Assembly: GCA_016720925.1 (NCBI GenBank) | Contig: JADKJR010000014.1 | Coordinates: forward strand, 62,001 to 126,000 | Reading direction: 5' to 3' | DNA: 64,000 bases | Source: Betaproteobacteria bacterium | Lineage (GTDB): Bacteria > Pseudomonadota > Gammaproteobacteria > Burkholderiales > Usitatibacteraceae | In this document: piece after piece, positions 17,264 through 25,177 of the stretch | How positions within the stretch are numbered: position 1 is the stretch's first letter | Layout of the letters: each line of letters starts with the position of its first letter | Program-made: the position numbers and the translations under genes | The notes under the pieces: model-generated | The model's database searches: none | Told to the model about the DNA's origin: nothing | Seen by the model: the letters and a program-made list of their open reading frames with translations, nothing else

Positions 17264-18292
17264 ATGACAACACTTGTTCCCGAAACAACGCTCCAGCAAT
17301 TGGCGACCCGGGCGTTACAAAGCTTCGGCTTGATTGAAGCCGATGCGTCCGATGCCGCGAGAATCCTGGTGTTGGGAGACCTGTTCGGCGTGCACACGCA
17401 CGGCGTGAGCCGCATCGAATCGTATGGCGAGCGCCTGAACCTCGGCGGAATCAAAGCGCGGCCGGAGATTCATATCGAACGCGTGGCGCCGACCATCGCA
17501 AAGCTTGATGGCAACAACGGCGTCGGACCGCTGGTGGGATTTCGCGCGCTTGAGACGGCGATGGGCATTGCTCGCGAATTCGGCGTCGGTATTGTGTTCG
17601 CGCGAGGCAGCAATCACTTTGGTCCGATTGGCCCCTACTCGTACCTCGCGGCCGAAGCGGGATTCGCCAGCATCATCGGCAGCAATTCCACCACGACCAT
17701 CGCACCCACCGGCGGACGCGATGCGCGCCTGGGCAACAGTCCGGTCGGCTTCGGCGTGCCCAATCCCGGCGGGTCACCGATCATCCTCGACATGGCCATC
17801 AGCGTAGTGGCGCGCGCAAAGATCCGTTCTGCCCTCACGCGCGGCGAGGCCATCCCGGATACATGGGCCACCGATAAAGAAGGCAATCGCACCAACGATC
17901 CGAAGGCAGCGCTGGATGGCTTCCTGCTTCCCATTGGTGGACACAAGGGCTACGGCATGGCGTTGATCGTGGACCTGCTTGCCGGTCTGTTATCCGGTGC
18001 GGCCTACCTTACGCACGTGAAGTCTTGGCTCGATGCGCCGGAACAGCCGCAGAACCTGGGTCACTTCTTTATCCTGATCGACGCTCGCACGTTGGGGCCG
18101 GCGTCTTGGCTCGCCGAGCGCATGAACGATTTCGCGGCGATCCTGCATGCGACGCCACCTGCCGATCCCGCAGCTCCCGTACTGGTGCCGGGAGAAATAG
18201 AGTTGGGCAAGATGGAACGGCAGCGTCGTGAAGGTATCGGTATCGACGATGCGGTGCTGGCGATGCTTGAGAAATATGCCGCGAGAGAATAG
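17264..18292 (+). CDS. Ldh-family NAD(P)-dependent 2-hydroxyacid dehydrogenase
   Basis: This 342-residue member of the malate/L-lactate/ureidoglycolate dehydrogenase (Ldh_2) family shows GVHTHGVSRIESY, the catalytic SNHFGPIGPY segment and the GGHKGYGMALIVDLLAG motif. It oxidises or reduces a 2-hydroxyacid with a nicotinamide cofactor. The substrate cannot be read from sequence. In this operon a hydroxylated dicarboxylic or tricarboxylic intermediate such as malate or citramalate-like acids is plausible. It follows the Bug gene after 34 bases and converges on tctA, with a copy of the dispersed repeat in the gap. Confidence 0.85.
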   Translation: MTTLVPETTLQQLATRALQSFGLIEADASDAARILVLGDLFGVHTHGVSRIESYGERLNLGGIKARPEIHIERVAPTIAKLDGNNGVGPLVGFRALETAMGIAREFGVGIVFARGSNHFGPIGPYSYLAAEAGFASIIGSNSTTTIAPTGGRDARLGNSPVGFGVPNPGGSPIILDMAISVVARAKIRSALTRGEAIPDTWATDKEGNRTNDPKAALDGFLLPIGGHKGYGMALIVDLLAGLLSGAAYLTHVKSWLDAPEQPQNLGHFFILIDARTLGPASWLAERMNDFAAILHATPPADPAAPVLVPGEIELGKMERQRREGIGIDDAVLAMLEKYAARE

Positions 18293-18300
18293 CTACATGC

Positions 18301-18365
18301 AGACCGCCATTTGGCGCGCCTTTCCAGGCTAAAACGCCCGGAAATCCGCGCCAGTGCTAGTGTTT
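18301..18365 (-). repeat. Dispersed 65-bp palindromic repeat, copy B
   Basis: On the minus strand this copy begins AAACACTAGCACTGGCGCGG and closes with GGCGCGCCAAATGGCGGTCT, nearly the same as copy E at 55154. It fills the whole gap between the convergent Ldh and TctA genes, so it may act as the bidirectional transcription end for both. Confidence 0.8.
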
Positions 18366-19872
18366 AGTGTTTCGCGTTCTTGTCGGCGCTGCCATTCTTC
18401 AGCTTGTTCCATACCCACGGGCCGACCACCATCAGCGCGGTGATCACCAGCAGTGACGCCGACAGCGGCTTCTGCAGGAAGATCATCCAGTCCCCCTGGC
18501 TGATCGACAACGACCGCCGCAGTTGGGCCTCGGCCAGCGGGCCAAGGATCATGCCGATGATCACCGGCGCGGTGGGGAAATCGAAACGGCGCATGAGGAA
18601 TCCCAGCACGCCGATGACATACAGCAGGAAGATATCAAATGCCGATTGGCGCATGCCATACACACCAAGCGTGGCGAAGATGAGAATGCCCGCGTAGAGC
18701 TGCGGCTTCGGAATCTTCAGCAGCTTGACCCAGACGCCAATCAATGGAAGGTTCAATACCAGCAGCATGAGATTGCCGATGTACATACTGGCAATCAGCC
18801 CCCACACCAGGTCAGCGGAATTCACGAACAACATGGGGCCCGGCTGCAAGCCATATTGCTGGAATGCCGCGAGCAGAATGGCGGCAGTGGCCGAGGTCGG
18901 CAAGCCGAGCGCCAGCAATGACGTCATGGTGCCGGTGCTGGAAGCATTGTTGGCGGCCTCGGGCCCGGCAACGCCCTCGATGGCGCCGTGGCCGAACTCT
19001 TCCGGATTCTTCGCCAGCTTCTTTTCCAGCGCGTAGGAGATAAATGTCGGGATTTCCGCACCGCCCGCCGGCATGGCGCCAAACGGAAAACCGATGACTG
19101 TGCCGCGCAGCCACGGGCCGATTGAGCGCTTCCAGTCATCCGCCTTCATCCAGATCGACCCGCTCATCTGTATCAAGGATTCTTCGACCTTATAGTCCTT
19201 GGCCGCACTCCACAGCGTTTCGCCGACTGCGAAAAGGCCTACCGCCACAGTCACGACTTCGATGCCGTCGAGCAATTGCGGAACGTTGAATGCAAACCGG
19301 GCAGTACCGGATTGGTTGTCGATACCAACCAGACCGATGGCCAAGCCAATGAATAGTGCCGTCAAGCCGCGCAGCGGGGATTCCCCCAGCACCGCCGAGA
19401 CGGTAACGAACGCCAGCACCATCAGCGCGAAGAATTCCGGTGGCCCGAAGCTCAACGCCACATCGACCACCAGCGGCGAGACAAAGGTCAAGGCAACGGT
19501 TGCGAGCGTGCCGGCCACGAAAGAGCCAATGGCCGACGTCGCCAGTGCAGGCCCGGCGCGGCCGCGCTTGGCCATCTGGTTGCCTTCCATCGCGGTGATG
19601 ATCGTCGCCGATTCGCCCGGGGTGTTGAGCAGGATGGACGTAGTCGAGCCGCCGTACATGGCGCCGTAGTAAATGCCGGCAAACATGATGAGCGCGCCGG
19701 ACGGGTCAACCTTGGTGGTCACCGGCAACAATAATGCGACGGTAACCGCCGGGCCGATACCCGGCAATACGCCGACGGCGGTGCCGAGTGTCACGCCGAC
19801 AAAACACCACATGAGATTGGTCAGCGTCAACGCAACGCTGAAGCCGGACATCAGGGAATTGAAGATTTCCAC
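18364..19872 (-). CDS. tctA: Tripartite tricarboxylate transporter large permease TctA
   Basis: This 502-residue inner-membrane protein has about eleven helices, normal for TctA. The glycine-rich family signatures are present: GVLPGIGPAVTVALLLPVT near the N terminus, YYGAMYGGSTTSILLNTPGE, and FPFGAMPAGGAEIPTF. It forms the ion-coupled translocation pore for a carboxylic acid, with TctB and a periplasmic TctC. It starts 15 bases after tctB and is the last gene of a minus-strand operon CoA transferase-tctC-tctB-tctA. Confidence 0.92.
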   Translation of the reverse strand: MEIFNSLMSGFSVALTLTNLMWCFVGVTLGTAVGVLPGIGPAVTVALLLPVTTKVDPSGALIMFAGIYYGAMYGGSTTSILLNTPGESATIITAMEGNQMAKRGRAGPALATSAIGSFVAGTLATVALTFVSPLVVDVALSFGPPEFFALMVLAFVTVSAVLGESPLRGLTALFIGLAIGLVGIDNQSGTARFAFNVPQLLDGIEVVTVAVGLFAVGETLWSAAKDYKVEESLIQMSGSIWMKADDWKRSIGPWLRGTVIGFPFGAMPAGGAEIPTFISYALEKKLAKNPEEFGHGAIEGVAGPEAANNASSTGTMTSLLALGLPTSATAAILLAAFQQYGLQPGPMLFVNSADLVWGLIASMYIGNLMLLVLNLPLIGVWVKLLKIPKPQLYAGILIFATLGVYGMRQSAFDIFLLYVIGVLGFLMRRFDFPTAPVIIGMILGPLAEAQLRRSLSISQGDWMIFLQKPLSASLLVITALMVVGPWVWNKLKNGSADKNAKH

Positions 19873-19887
19873 GCGGACTCCCCAGGG

Positions 19888-20376
19888 TCAGATCGGCAAG
19901 AGTCCGGCGGGCAGATTCAGGCCCAGTCCGTAATTGAAAAAAGCGTAGGTCATTGCCGCGAGGATTGCTCCGATGCCCGCGTTCTTTAGCCAGCGCGTGC
20001 TGCCAAAGCCGCGCGCGGCCATCACGAACATCACGATTCCGGCGATTACAAAACCGGCCGGCACCATCAGCAGACCATTGACGATCATCGCGCCGCTAAT
20101 CCACGCAAACGCTTTCCAGTTCGTGGGATTGGCTGCGGCAGCCTCTTCATCGACATCCTTGAAGCCGCCGAACCACGCCTCTTTCAGAAGCATCAGACTC
20201 AAGAGGATCAATGCGCCCGAAACAATCGCCGGCATCAGCCTCGGCCCGACCTTTGCATAACCCGTGGCTTCGGGAAACTGCAGCGTCCCCACCGCCATCA
20301 GTATCCCAAGAATCAGCACCGCGGCAGCGACAACTATCTGTCCGGTTCTCCCTTTACGTGTTTCAGGTGATGCCAT
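19888..20376 (-). CDS. tctB: Tripartite tricarboxylate transporter small permease TctB
   Basis: This 162-residue membrane protein has four predicted helices (IVVAAAVLILGILMAVG, MPAIVSGALILLSLMLL, MIVNGLLMVPAGFVIAG, and a C-terminal one), as expected for TctB. It is poorly conserved as a family, so the call leans on position between tctC and tctA and on topology. The start is ATG at 20376. Confidence 0.85.
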   Translation of the reverse strand: MASPETRKGRTGQIVVAAAVLILGILMAVGTLQFPEATGYAKVGPRLMPAIVSGALILLSLMLLKEAWFGGFKDVDEEAAAANPTNWKAFAWISGAMIVNGLLMVPAGFVIAGIVMFVMAARGFGSTRWLKNAGIGAILAAMTYAFFNYGLGLNLPAGLLPI

Positions 20377-20438
20377 GGATTACCCTCCGTGCGGAGTATC
20401 TCGCGCCATTTCGTTGTTTTCTTATTGCGCAGAAAATA

Positions 20439-20466
20439 CTGCCCTCATCCAATTGAATGAGGGCAG
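20439..20466 (-). terminator. Intercistronic hairpin between tctC and tctB
   Basis: A perfect 10-bp stem (CTGCCCTCAT / ATGAGGGCAG, loop of eight) lies just after the tctC stop on the transcribed strand and is followed only by a weak T-rich stretch. Such hairpins behind binding-protein genes usually stabilise the upstream mRNA or end part of the transcripts, giving more binding protein than permease. Confidence 0.65.
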
Positions 20467-20473
20467 CACACCA

Positions 20474-21436
20474 CTATTTCTTGAGATTTAACTTGCCGAG
20501 AATGTCACCAATACGCTTGTTTTCGTCATCAAGATATTTCTTGAAGTCATCGCCGGCCAGATAGATATCGGTCCAGTCATTCTTGGTAAGCACTTCCTTC
20601 CATCCCGGACTTTTCACCGTTTTGTCGATGGCGGCCACCAGGTCTTTCTTTTGCGCGTCCGTGATACCTGGCGCGCCAAACACGCCACGCCAGTTGAACA
20701 ATTCAACATTGACCCCCTGCTCCTTGATGGTCGGCACGTCGATGCCTGGCACGCGTTTATCCGCCGAAATTCCCAGCGCGCGCAGTTTGCCCGCCTTGAT
20801 CTGCGCGGCATATTCACCGTAACCGGAAATGGACACCGTCGTGTGGCCGCCAAGGATCGACGCCTGGGCCTCGCCACCACCGGCAAACGGAATGTAATTG
20901 ACCTTCGCGGGATCAACGCCTACCGCCGCCAGCAGCATGCCTGCCAGGATATGATCGGTACCACCAGCACTTCCGCCTCCCCATGAGACTGATCCCGGAT
21001 CGGCCTTGGCTTTGTCCATCAGGTCCTTGAGGGTCTTGATCGGCGAATTTGTCGGAACCACCAACACCTCATACTCGCCTGTCAGGCGAGCCAGCGGCGT
21101 CACCATACCGAGGTTTACGGCGGACTTGTTCAGAATAATGCCACCGACCATGACCATGCCGCCGACCATGACGGCATTGCCGTCGCCCTTGGATGTATTG
21201 ACGAATTGAGCAAGGCCGATGGTGCCACCCGCGCCACCTTTGTTGTCGAACTGAATGCTTTTTACCGCGCCGGCTTTCTGCATCGACGCCGCGAGATTGC
21301 GGCCTGTCTGGTCCCAGCCGCCGCCCGGATTTGCCGGAATCATGAATTTGAGGCTGTCAAACGCCAACACCGATGTGGCGGCAAATAACGCAGTGGCAAT
21401 AGCGCCGGTACGGACTATTTTGGAAAAGCTTTTCAC
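20474..21436 (-). CDS. tctC: Tripartite tricarboxylate transporter binding protein TctC
   Basis: This 320-residue periplasmic binding protein starts at a GTG with GAGGAG upstream. The signal peptide is GAIATALFAATSVLAFD. The mature N terminus LKFMIPANPGGGWDQTGRNL is characteristic of true TctC proteins of citrate-type TTT systems, which carry the PGGGWDQTG loop. It is transcribed with tctB and tctA and separated from them by a stable hairpin, suggesting higher expression of the binding protein. It is distinct from the Bug protein at 16243, so the locus has two different sensors or receptors. Confidence 0.92.
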   Translation of the reverse strand: MKSFSKIVRTGAIATALFAATSVLAFDSLKFMIPANPGGGWDQTGRNLAASMQKAGAVKSIQFDNKGGAGGTIGLAQFVNTSKGDGNAVMVGGMVMVGGIILNKSAVNLGMVTPLARLTGEYEVLVVPTNSPIKTLKDLMDKAKADPGSVSWGGGSAGGTDHILAGMLLAAVGVDPAKVNYIPFAGGGEAQASILGGHTTVSISGYGEYAAQIKAGKLRALGISADKRVPGIDVPTIKEQGVNVELFNWRGVFGAPGITDAQKKDLVAAIDKTVKSPGWKEVLTKNDWTDIYLAGDDFKKYLDDENKRIGDILGKLNLKK

Positions 21437-21534
21437 AGTGTTCTCCTCGAGTAATGAAATGAAAACGAACCAATAAAACGTATTACCGGAATTTGCGACC
21501 GGCATGTCTGCGTTCAAACGAGAGACAAACGCGA

Positions 21535-22737
21535 TCAAATTGTTTTTTCCGAGCGCAAGCGGACAATATCATCCGCATCGTAACCCAACTTTCGTAACCA
21601 CGCGTCGGTCTGCGCGCCCAGCATGGGTGGCGGCGTCGATGGTTTGGCGCCCTCTCCATTAATCATGAACCCGCCGCGGGAGACATAAGCAGGCTTGCCA
21701 AGACCAGGAACTTCAGGCATCGACACCACGAAATCGCGACTTTTCACTTGTTCGTGATCGAGAATTTGCGGCACGGAAAGCACCTGACCGGAGGGAACGC
21801 CAGCGTCGTTCAATACCTCTTCCCATTCTGACGCGGACCTCGACTTCAGCGCCGCCTCAATTTGGTATTTCAAAGCAAAGCGATGTTGTTTGCGGGTTTC
21901 CCGCACCGCGAAGCGCGCGTCGGTCTTAAGCGCCGGATTGCCAATGACGTCACACAGTGCCTCGAACTGTTTCTGTTCGTTAGCGGCGATATTGAGCAAC
22001 CCGTTACCGGTCGCGAACGCACCCGATGGCGCGGCGGTCATGTTTTCATTTCCCATGGGAACCGGGACTTTGCCGGTCGCGAGGAAGTTGGATACGACCC
22101 AACCCATCGAAGCAAGCGTTGATTCGAGCATGGAAACGTCAATCATGCATCCTTCACCCGTTCGGGCTTTCCCGGCGAGCGCGGCGGCGATCGCAAACGC
22201 AGCCGCCATGCCGCCGATGGTATCGCATACCGGAAATCCGGCGCGTAGCGGCGCGGTATCGGCATCGCCCGTCACACTCATCAACCCGGACAATCCCTGA
22301 ATGATCTGATCGTACGCAGGGCGGCCTGACCACGGGCCATCCTGACCAAATCCGGAAATCGCGCAGTAAACCAGGCCGGGATTGGATTTCTTCAGCACGT
22401 CATAATCCAGGCCAAGCCGTTTCATTACACCCGGGCGAAAATTTTCGACCAGCACGTCAGCGTCGGCGACCATTTTTTTCAGGATCGCTTTACCTTCGGC
22501 ATGTTTCAGGTTGAGCGTGATCGACTGCTTTCCGGCATTGACTGCCAGGAACGAGGTACCCATCAGCCTGGATGCAGCCTCCGGATCGGCGCCGAGCTTG
22601 CGTGCCAGATCGCCGCCCTGCGGTGACTCGATCTTGATCACTTCGGCGCCCATCAATGCCAACTGATATGCGCAAAATGGCCCTGCCAGTACATTACTCA
22701 GGTCGAGCACGCGAAAATTTTTCAGCGGAAGCGTCAT
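21535..22737 (-). CDS. CaiB/BaiF-type (class III) CoA transferase
   Basis: This roughly 400-residue family III CoA transferase has VLDLSNVLAGPFCAYQLALM at the N terminus, the NLKHAEGKA segment, and the AYDQIIQGLSG motif containing the catalytic Asp. These enzymes move CoA from a donor such as succinyl-CoA to a carboxylic acid. The TTT transporter genes downstream and a divergently transcribed citryl-CoA lyase 95 bases away make a tricarboxylic acid (citrate or a homologue) the most likely acceptor. I chose the ATG at 22737; a longer frame to 22767 starts without a good ribosome site. Confidence 0.87.
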   Translation of the reverse strand: MTLPLKNFRVLDLSNVLAGPFCAYQLALMGAEVIKIESPQGGDLARKLGADPEAASRLMGTSFLAVNAGKQSITLNLKHAEGKAILKKMVADADVLVENFRPGVMKRLGLDYDVLKKSNPGLVYCAISGFGQDGPWSGRPAYDQIIQGLSGLMSVTGDADTAPLRAGFPVCDTIGGMAAAFAIAAALAGKARTGEGCMIDVSMLESTLASMGWVVSNFLATGKVPVPMGNENMTAAPSGAFATGNGLLNIAANEQKQFEALCDVIGNPALKTDARFAVRETRKQHRFALKYQIEAALKSRSASEWEEVLNDAGVPSGQVLSVPQILDHEQVKSRDFVVSMPEVPGLGKPAYVSRGGFMINGEGAKPSTPPPMLGAQTDAWLRKLGYDADDIVRLRSEKTI

Positions 22738-22832
22738 ATTTCTTGACACTTTATCGATCGCGCACAAGATGTCAACAAACTAGAATTCAATTCTGGCTGA
22801 TCGCCTTCCAGATTCGCTCCCAGGGACCCTCA

Positions 22833-23684
22833 ATGAATGCAAAAAACTCGAACGACCGTGAACTCGCCACCAACTACTGGCGAACCGACATCATTGACAT
22901 CACCCCCGGTGTCATTCGCGTACGCGGCTACCCGATCGAGCAACTCATTGGCGAGATCAGTTTTCCACAAATGATCTGGCTGATGCTGCGCGGCGAATTA
23001 CCAACCGCCGGACAAACATCGTTGCTGGATGCAGCACTGGTGGCCTCGGTGGATCATGGCCCACAGGCGCCTTCGATCGCGATCGCGCGCATGGCCGTCA
23101 GTTGCGGCCTGCCCTTGAACGGCGCCATGGCTTCGGCGATCAATACACTCGATGATGTGCATGGCGGTGCAGGCCAACAGGCGGTGGAACTGTTTCATGC
23201 CATCGATGATTTGCAGTCCGAAATGCCGCTGGCGGAAGCCATTGCCAGCCAGCTCGATAATTTCATTGCCGCGCACGGCAAGTTCATTCCAGGGTTCGGC
23301 CACCGCTTTCATCCGACGGATCCGCGCGCACTGCGTCTGCTGGCGCTGGTCGACAACGCGGCGGCAGCGGGAACCGTCGATGGCCGGTTCGCACACATCG
23401 CACGTGGCATCGAAAAGGAGCTCAAGACGCGCAAAGGGAAAGCAATTCCCATGAACATCGACGGCGCCAGCGCCGTAATTTACGCGGAGTTGGGATTCGC
23501 GCCACCGCTCGCGCGCGGCATCTTTTGCCTCTCGCGAGCCGTGGGAATTCTTTCACATGCCTGGGAGCAAAGTGGCCGGTCCGAGCGCAACAAGGGGCCA
23601 ATGCCGCGGGAAATACCGTATCGGTATTCCGGTCAGGCGCCGCGCGATTTGCCGACGCAAGAAAACGCAAGATCGCCTGAATAG
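22833..23684 (+). CDS. Citryl-CoA lyase (citrate-synthase-like, short form)
   Basis: This 283-residue protein with the citrate synthase fold lacks the long N-terminal region of true citrate synthases. Active-site motifs are present: the His region HGGAGQQAVELF, FIPGFGHRFHPTDPRA, and the Asp in MNIDGASAVIYAELGF. Proteins of this size in CoA-transferase/TTT clusters are annotated as citryl-CoA lyases that cleave citryl-CoA (or a related thioester) to acetyl-CoA and oxaloacetate. It is divergent from the CoA transferase, sharing a short promoter region. The start at 22833 follows CAGGGA by a few bases. Substrate identity is inferred. Confidence 0.8.
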   Translation: MNAKNSNDRELATNYWRTDIIDITPGVIRVRGYPIEQLIGEISFPQMIWLMLRGELPTAGQTSLLDAALVASVDHGPQAPSIAIARMAVSCGLPLNGAMASAINTLDDVHGGAGQQAVELFHAIDDLQSEMPLAEAIASQLDNFIAAHGKFIPGFGHRFHPTDPRALRLLALVDNAAAAGTVDGRFAHIARGIEKELKTRKGKAIPMNIDGASAVIYAELGFAPPLARGIFCLSRAVGILSHAWEQSGRSERNKGPMPREIPYRYSGQAPRDLPTQENARSPE

Positions 23685-24113
23685 AAAAGTCCCCGCATAT
23701 CATTGCGACACCATCCCGGGAATGACGTAACGCGACCAATTGATTTTCCGTTCGCCGCAAGTCCATCGCCACCATTGGGTGGCGTTCTGACTGATTGGCG
23801 AACCCAAGTCGACTTGAATTGGCAACGCTTCCATTTAGGGTGTCAGCATGCCTCCGCTCGCAAACGCACGAAATCAACGCCGGGTTCAAACTTGAGCCCG
23901 CGATGCTGTGTACATTCATTTAAAAACAAACAGTTACCGCGAATTATCAGCAACTTCGCACCAATGCGGCAAATGCGGCGTTCGCCGTAAACACGGCGCG
24001 AGTGGGTGTTCCTGTCCGTGGCCAATTTGTGCTTTACATCTGAAATGAAAACGTTTACATTTCCAAAATGTAAACGTTTAACTGCCCCGGAGTGGGCGGC
24101 AACGAGGAGGCAA
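23685..24113. other. Intergenic region upstream of the LacI regulator
   Basis: About 430 bases separate the citryl-CoA lyase from the LacI regulator. The 5' two thirds show no gene and no strong terminator. The 3' end carries two LacI-type operators (24046-24082) and a GAGGAGG ribosome site, so this is the promoter of the glucan locus. Confidence 0.6.
24046..24082. promoter_or_regulatory. Tandem LacI-type operators (autoregulation)
   Basis: Two pseudo-palindromes centred on AACGTT occur 23 bases apart: TGAAAACGTTTACA (24046-24059) and TGTAAACGTTTAAC (24069-24082). The first is identical to the site in front of the GH1 gene at 39077. They lie just upstream of the regulator gene and together form a larger inverted repeat, a typical layout for LacI-family autoregulation. 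Confidence 0.75.
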
Positions 24114-25124
24114 TTGAAAACGATCACGATGAAGGACGTTGCTCGCGAAGCGCAGGTTTCTCTCGCGACCGTATCCCGTGCATTCAATGGTGGCGACAAC
24201 GTCACCGAGGCAACGCGCGAACGCATTCTGGGCGTCGCGCAAAAGCTTCGCTTTATTCCGCATAGCGGCGCGCGCAGCCTGATCACGCGCAAATCAGAAA
24301 CGATCGGCGTGCTGCTGCCCGACCTGTTTGGTGAATTCTTTTCTGAAATCATTCGCGGCATCGACCACGCCGCCCGCGCACGCAAGCTGCATTTGCTCGT
24401 GTCGAGTTCACATGGCGATTCCATTGAAGCGGCCGCCGCGATTCGTGCCATGCGGGGACGTGTCGATGGACTGCTCATCATGTCGCCGCACGTCAGCACG
24501 TCGTTTCTTGCGGAGAATCTTCCGGATAACTTGCCAATCGTGCTGATGAACACGCACGTCGAGGGCGAGACCTATTCCTCACTCAATGTCGATAACTATG
24601 GCGGTGCATATGCCATGGTTCGACACCTGTGTGAACGCGGACATCGCCAGATCGCGCTTATCTCGGGCGGCGAAAACAATTTTGACGCCCAGGAACGTCT
24701 GCGTGGATATCGTGATGCCATGGCGGCTCTATTGCCGGGCAGCCGGGAGATCGTCGTCCGTGGTGATTTTTCCGAGGAATCAGGCTACCGGGCCGGGCAA
24801 CAACTGCTTGCCCTCAAGACCAGACCTGCCGCTATCTTCGCATCCAACGACATGATGGCGATCGGCTGCCTGTTCGCGCTGAATGAGGCGGGCCTGCAAG
24901 TACCGCGGGACATTGCGCTTGCGGGATTTGACGATATCCCCATCGCGCGATTTGTGACCCCTCCGCTGACCACCGTGCGTGTGCGTATCGCTGACCTGGG
25001 CGAGCGCGCGCTGGAGCGGCTGGCGCTGATCATCGATAGCGCCGAACCTGTACGAAATTCAATGCAGACCATCAATCCCGAACTCGTGATTCGCAATTCC
25101 TGCGGCACCACAAGTGCTTCGTGA
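24114..25124 (+). CDS. LacI-family regulator of the glucan locus
   Basis: This roughly 336-residue LacI/GalR regulator has an N-terminal helix-turn-helix TMKDVAREAQVSLATVSRAF, then a hinge and a periplasmic-binding-like ligand domain (IGVLLPDLFGEFFSEIIRGI, AIFASNDMMAIG, LAGFDDIPIARFVTPPLTTV). I place the start at TTG 24114, just after GAGGAGG; an ATG at 24129 would remove five residues. Operators in front of this gene and of the GH1 gene are identical, so it most likely represses the surrounding transport and glycosidase genes until an oligosaccharide is bound. The effector is unknown. Confidence 0.9.
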   Translation: MKTITMKDVAREAQVSLATVSRAFNGGDNVTEATRERILGVAQKLRFIPHSGARSLITRKSETIGVLLPDLFGEFFSEIIRGIDHAARARKLHLLVSSSHGDSIEAAAAIRAMRGRVDGLLIMSPHVSTSFLAENLPDNLPIVLMNTHVEGETYSSLNVDNYGGAYAMVRHLCERGHRQIALISGGENNFDAQERLRGYRDAMAALLPGSREIVVRGDFSEESGYRAGQQLLALKTRPAAIFASNDMMAIGCLFALNEAGLQVPRDIALAGFDDIPIARFVTPPLTTVRVRIADLGERALERLALIIDSAEPVRNSMQTINPELVIRNSCGTTSAS

Positions 25125-25177
25125 CTTGCTGTCACAAAAATCGTTGCCTAACAACCGTTCTCACCGAGGAGACACAC

